Shown here piece by piece: positions 60,346-64,000 of a stretch of 64,000 nucleotides of DNA (its first letter is position 1; every line of letters starts with the position of its first letter). This DNA comes from Isoetes taiwanensis (lineage: Eukaryota > Streptophyta > Lycopodiopsida > Isoetales > Isoetaceae). Location: assembly GCA_021234155.1 (NCBI GenBank), contig JAJEKV010000018.1:20819252-20883251 (forward strand), given 5' to 3'. Both the position numbers and the translations under genes were made by a program. The notes below the pieces were generated by a model that saw only the letters and a program-made list of their open reading frames with translations, had not been told where the DNA came from and did no database searches.

Positions 60346-60490
60346 TGCAGTTCGTTCCATACATATTATTACGCTAAGGTTTTCCCTCGAAAACACTTGG
60401 TGGGGATTTTTAATCTGTCAGTAATAGGCTTCTTTGCTCTCTTTTTAGTTTGGGTCCCATAGGCCAATTGGTCTCCGTGGGCGCTAAAAT

Positions 60491-60530
60491 CTATTCTTAT
60501 TCTTATTCTTATTCTTATTCTTATTCTATT
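60491..60530 (+). repeat. (TTATTC)n microsatellite, copy B
   Basis: Same as 12,651-12,690. A C-homopolymer tract at about 60,597-60,620 differs from copy A's CCCT repeats. Confidence 0.9.
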
Positions 60531-60620
60531 TCTTTCCCAATCTTCTTGCACACGTGGTGTACTCTTGGTTATGGCATGCATAAAGTAATGCCACTCCCTC
60601 CCCTCCCCCCCCCCCTCCCC

Positions 60621-61309
60621 AATTTTCCTAATATTCCTTCCCTATGAATGTACCATCTCATTTGTCCTCACTCCGAATCCTTGCCACTCTTACATGCATA
60701 TGTGTTATTACTTCTACAATTAAGAAACAATTGGATTGACTTAAAGAAAGAAAGATAGATAGATAGATAGTATTTTTACGTCATGCCATATTGGTGACAT
60801 CCATGGCGACATATGTGGGGACTTGAGCGTAAGATCTCTTAATTAATGGACTAGCTATTAAACTGAACAAGGAGGAACAAAAAAGAAGGACCAGTTCTCG
60901 ATTTATGCATGTCATCCACACTTGCATGGACAGCCACATTGACTTAAGAAAACAACCACATTGACTTAAGAAACTATGGATCTCTATACCTTGATGCAGG
61001 TGCATGCATGTAAAGTGGAGTGAGATGCTTATTAGCCACATAGTATTATACATGACACATATGTAGAATACAATGGCTCTATTCAGCATGAATTGAACCA
61101 TCATCCTTGGGAAAGGGACGCCTTCTTTGGCTCAGGCCTCATTTGGCTATTTTCTCCCGTATATATACTATATTCTCTCTCTTAGTTCTTATCGGCGTGC
61201 TCTTTGAGCTGGATCCTTGATTTTTAATATCAACTTCTTTTTTTCTTACCCTTACTTTGTTCTTAGTTTCCTAGTTACACCCTCTCTGTTTTGTTGTCCT
61301 ATTCTTGTT
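60621..61309. other. Intergenic, no gene seen, copy B
   Basis: Includes a duplicated CCACATTGACTTAAGAAA (about 60,942 and 60,957). Counterpart of 12,780-13,460. Confidence 0.4.
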
Positions 61310-61835
61310 TTTGACCATCAAACCTTTCAAGCTTTTCTCAAGCCCTTTTCCCTGAATCCGGCCAAAATTGCCAATCGGACAATTTTTCCAGATCTTTTCC
61401 TCCAAACCATAGTTAAAATAAGCTCTATGTCCATCCAAATATTGCCTAAATCTGATATTCTGGGAGGGAGATATGCAAAAAAGCATTTTGTCGAGCTCTT
61501 TCTGGCCGAACCCAGTAATCTGCATTTTTCATAGCCTTTCTATCTCCAAGATGTTTGATTTCTATATCCTTGGAAAGCTCACTGTAAGCTTTCCATCCCT
61601 CCAAAAATTGCCTGAATCCGATATTCTGGGAGGGAGAGATGAGAAAAAGCATTTTGTCGAGCTCCCTTTGACCAAAACCGTGAATCTATGTTTTCCATAG
61701 CTTTTCTGCTATCCAATAGGGTCGAATATTACATCCTCGAAAAGCTTTCTGAAATTTTCCAACTGTCCAAGAATTGCCCGAATCTGATACTCTGGACAAG
61801 AGATGTGATCAAATGCATTTTGGCAAGCTTATGCC
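61310..61835 (+). repeat. ~165-bp tandem repeat, copy B
   Basis: Counterpart of 13,465-13,980. The second unit here (TGCCTGAATCCGATATTCTGG) is closer to the first unit than copy A's is, so copy A's differences there (CTCGAG for CTGGG) look secondary. Confidence 0.85.
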
Positions 61836-64000
61836 AGTAGGGGAGTCATTCCTAACCCCCTTTTAATCTTGAGTTTTGATTTTTTGTTTCCTTTGTCTTT
61901 TTCCCTCGAGTTCTCATACTTTTTTAATTTTTTGGATTATAGGTGCCTGGTTGCATGGATAGTTGTCTGTTGGTTAACCATTGTTGTTCAGCTTTTTGCC
62001 ATGGTTTTTGTAGATTAACATGTTATTTTTTTTCAATATCAGATGACGGCTGCTCTCATTTTCTTTCTTGTAGATTTCACGGAGTGCAATTCCGATGTAG
62101 CTTGACAATGATTTGATTTTTAAATGGGCACAATTTTCTTCATGATCCAGGTTCTTTCTTCCCCCCAATATTTTGGTTTTGCATGATGCAGGTTGTTGCT
62201 TTTAATGTCATGTATCAGTTTTTGGAAAATGCTAAGATGATTATTATGCATTATTTCCCATTCCAATGGATATGCATTTATGTTTATTGCCTACTTTCAT
62301 TTGATTTTCCTTGTTTCTTTTACTATAGTCATCGATATGTCCTTTCTCTTTTTCATTTTGCAATGCCCATGGGCTTTGTCGATTCTTTTTACTATAGGAT
62401 CATGTTTGGCTTTGGTCCTTAGCTTATATGCTTTATTATATCTATTTTTATGGATGTTAGTCTATTATCGTGGTGCTTTTCTCTAGGTCTAGGTTGATAT
62501 GTTTTCTTTTCTTGTTGCTTGTATAGTTCATGGTTCGCTTTTTGGTTTGTCAGTCTGGGCTTGTATAGTTCTTGGTTTGCCTTGTTGGTTTGTTGGTTTG
62601 GGTTTGACAGACACCTCTCCCCTTCCCCTTTTTCGTTTTAGATTCTCCCGGTATGTGTGGTTAGGTGTTTTGTGTTATTTTCTTGAATTAGTTTGTTTTT
62701 ACTGCCAGGTGTTCATTCTTTGGATCTAACCTTTTTAGTCTATTTAGCGGCCCGATGATGTTGGTCTCGTTTTTTAAAGTAGTTCTATATGGTTTGGTAT
62801 TCTAATTTTCTTATTTGAGTTTTGGCATGATGCATGTTTTTTAAAAACTCAAATTGCTTCTTTTTCTCATGGAAACTATAGTTTACAATAGACATGTATG
62901 TATTTAGGTTATGCACTTTAGGCATCTTTGTCGAGCATGGGATTATGCATGCATATTCTTTATGGTTTGTGGTGAATTATTTTGAGCATGTATATTATGA
63001 CATGGATAATTGATGACATATTTCTATTTCATGTTGCATCAGTATTTGTTATATGAGTGTGATATGTTTGGTTCATGATGCATTGATATGTATTATTGGT
63101 AGTCCATTTATATTTTGCTTGTTTTTCGTGGGTGGTTATGTTTCTTGTGGTGTTGCAACTGCATTAATGCCAATATACCCGTCAATTCTTTTATTGCTTG
63201 TTTTCTCATGGAAAAAAAGATGCATTGTGGTAGACTTGCATGGATCCTATGTTCCGGCTTGAGGCATGATATCTGGCATGGAGGTTGTTTTCATAGATTA
63301 GGCTACTTTTCTTATAGAGTGCTCACATTGCTTGAACTAATCTCTTTTCATATGTTTAGCAGTAGTGATGTTGGACTCGTTTTTCCCTAGTTCTATATGG
63401 TTTGGTATTCTGACTTCCTATATTTCGAGTTTTGACATGATGCATATTTTTTAGAACTTGAAAATTTGATTTTCATAATAACTATAACTTCTAGTACACG
63501 TGTACATAGCCAAGTTATGCATATTGGGCATGATGTCTGGCATGGGGAGCACTCCCATGGTTTGGCAAGCATATTATATCAAGCATGTATATATTATATT
63601 TGACATGGATAACTGTTGACCTTATTCTGTTTTAGATTTCATGTTGCATCAGTATTTATTATATGTATAGTTCATGACGCACTGATAGTTGCTATATGTA
63701 GTCCATCCATATCTCTTATGTGGTATGTTTCTTGTCGGTGTTACAACTGCATTAACACCAATATATGCCTCGTTATTTATGTTATCACTTGTTTTTTCTG
63801 ACTTGCACATATCCAAGTTATAGGCATTAGACATGATCACTCGCATAGAGATTATTTTTGTAGATTAGTCTGCTTTTCCTCCAGAGTGCTCATTGCTTGA
63901 TCTAACTTTTTTTATATGCTTAGCGGCGGTGATGTTGTACTCGTTCTTCCAAGTTCTATATGGTTTATATGTGTCTCTTATGTGGTTTGATTCTTGTCGA
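61836..64000 (+). repeat. Pyrimidine-rich tract with ~590-bp repeats, copy B, open at window edge
   Basis: Counterpart of 13,981-16,136; TTTCATGTTGCATCAGT at about 63,028 and 63,637. Very low divergence from copy A. Cut by the window end. Confidence 0.8.

Larger units (their letters stand above)
47712..64000 (+). repeat. Segmental duplication, copy B (right, open at window edge)
   Basis: Second copy of 1-16,136. It begins close to 47,712, directly after LTR-like sequence, and is still matching copy A when the window stops. Because both copies are open on the outer side, a tandem array with a period near 47.8 kb is the simplest reading; a dispersed duplication or an assembly duplication cannot be excluded from one window. 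Confidence 0.97.

Overview
The window is nuclear DNA from a plant, with no bacterial or organellar layout. Coding relics are split by short GT-AG introns, there is a chromodomain-bearing Ty3/gypsy retrotransposon, and DNA-transposon and LINE remnants are everywhere. A seedless plant (bryophyte, lycophyte or fern) is my guess from the style of the element proteins, not a demonstrated result. I found no rRNA, tRNA, CRISPR array, virus or toxin gene.

Layout. (1) 1-16,136 and 47,712-64,000 are two direct copies (A and B) of one segment, same order and strand, offset 47.72-47.86 kb. Copy A already runs off the left edge and copy B off the right, so the window looks like slightly more than one period of a tandem array about 47.8 kb long. 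(2) Each copy opens with a CCA-rich array, then a plus-strand transposon-type protein relic, a MITE, a minus-strand multi-exon gene, a second MITE in the opposite orientation lying inside one of that gene's exons, and a TGG-rich array that mirrors the first. The minus-strand gene has a coiled coil, a CxxCxxC element, an FCP1/HAD phosphatase-like domain and a Ulp1-type cysteine protease domain. After these come exons of unidentified genes, a LINE zinc-knuckle relic, tandem repeats and a pyrimidine-rich tract. (3) 16-20 kb continues the pyrimidine-rich tract and ends in a ~127-bp tandem repeat. (4) 20.1-34.1 kb is an unusual composite: a minus-strand reverse transcriptase that is neither copia- nor gypsy-like (motifs A, B and C visible), between ~2.5-2.8 kb imperfect direct repeats, between (TA)n tracts, between inverted GAATCTA/TAGATTC minisatellites. 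(5) 34-39.9 kb is low-information sequence with small duplications and a 150-bp (AT)n. (6) 39.9-46.4 kb is a decayed chromovirus with its 3' LTR, followed by a second LTR-like start at 47,040.

How the parts fit: almost everything is mobile-element-derived. The FCP1 and Ulp1 domains can be joined in frame by one candidate intron, suggesting a phosphatase-protease fusion, possibly cargo or accessory protein of a large DNA element bounded by the inverted CCA/TGG arrays.

Quality warning: differences between copies A and B are not random. They cluster at CAG/CTG trinucleotides, and which copy looks corrupted changes along the segment. This resembles unpolished long-read base-calling error at CHG-methylated sites. 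Many frameshifts may therefore be technical, and 'pseudogene' calls here should be read with that in mind.
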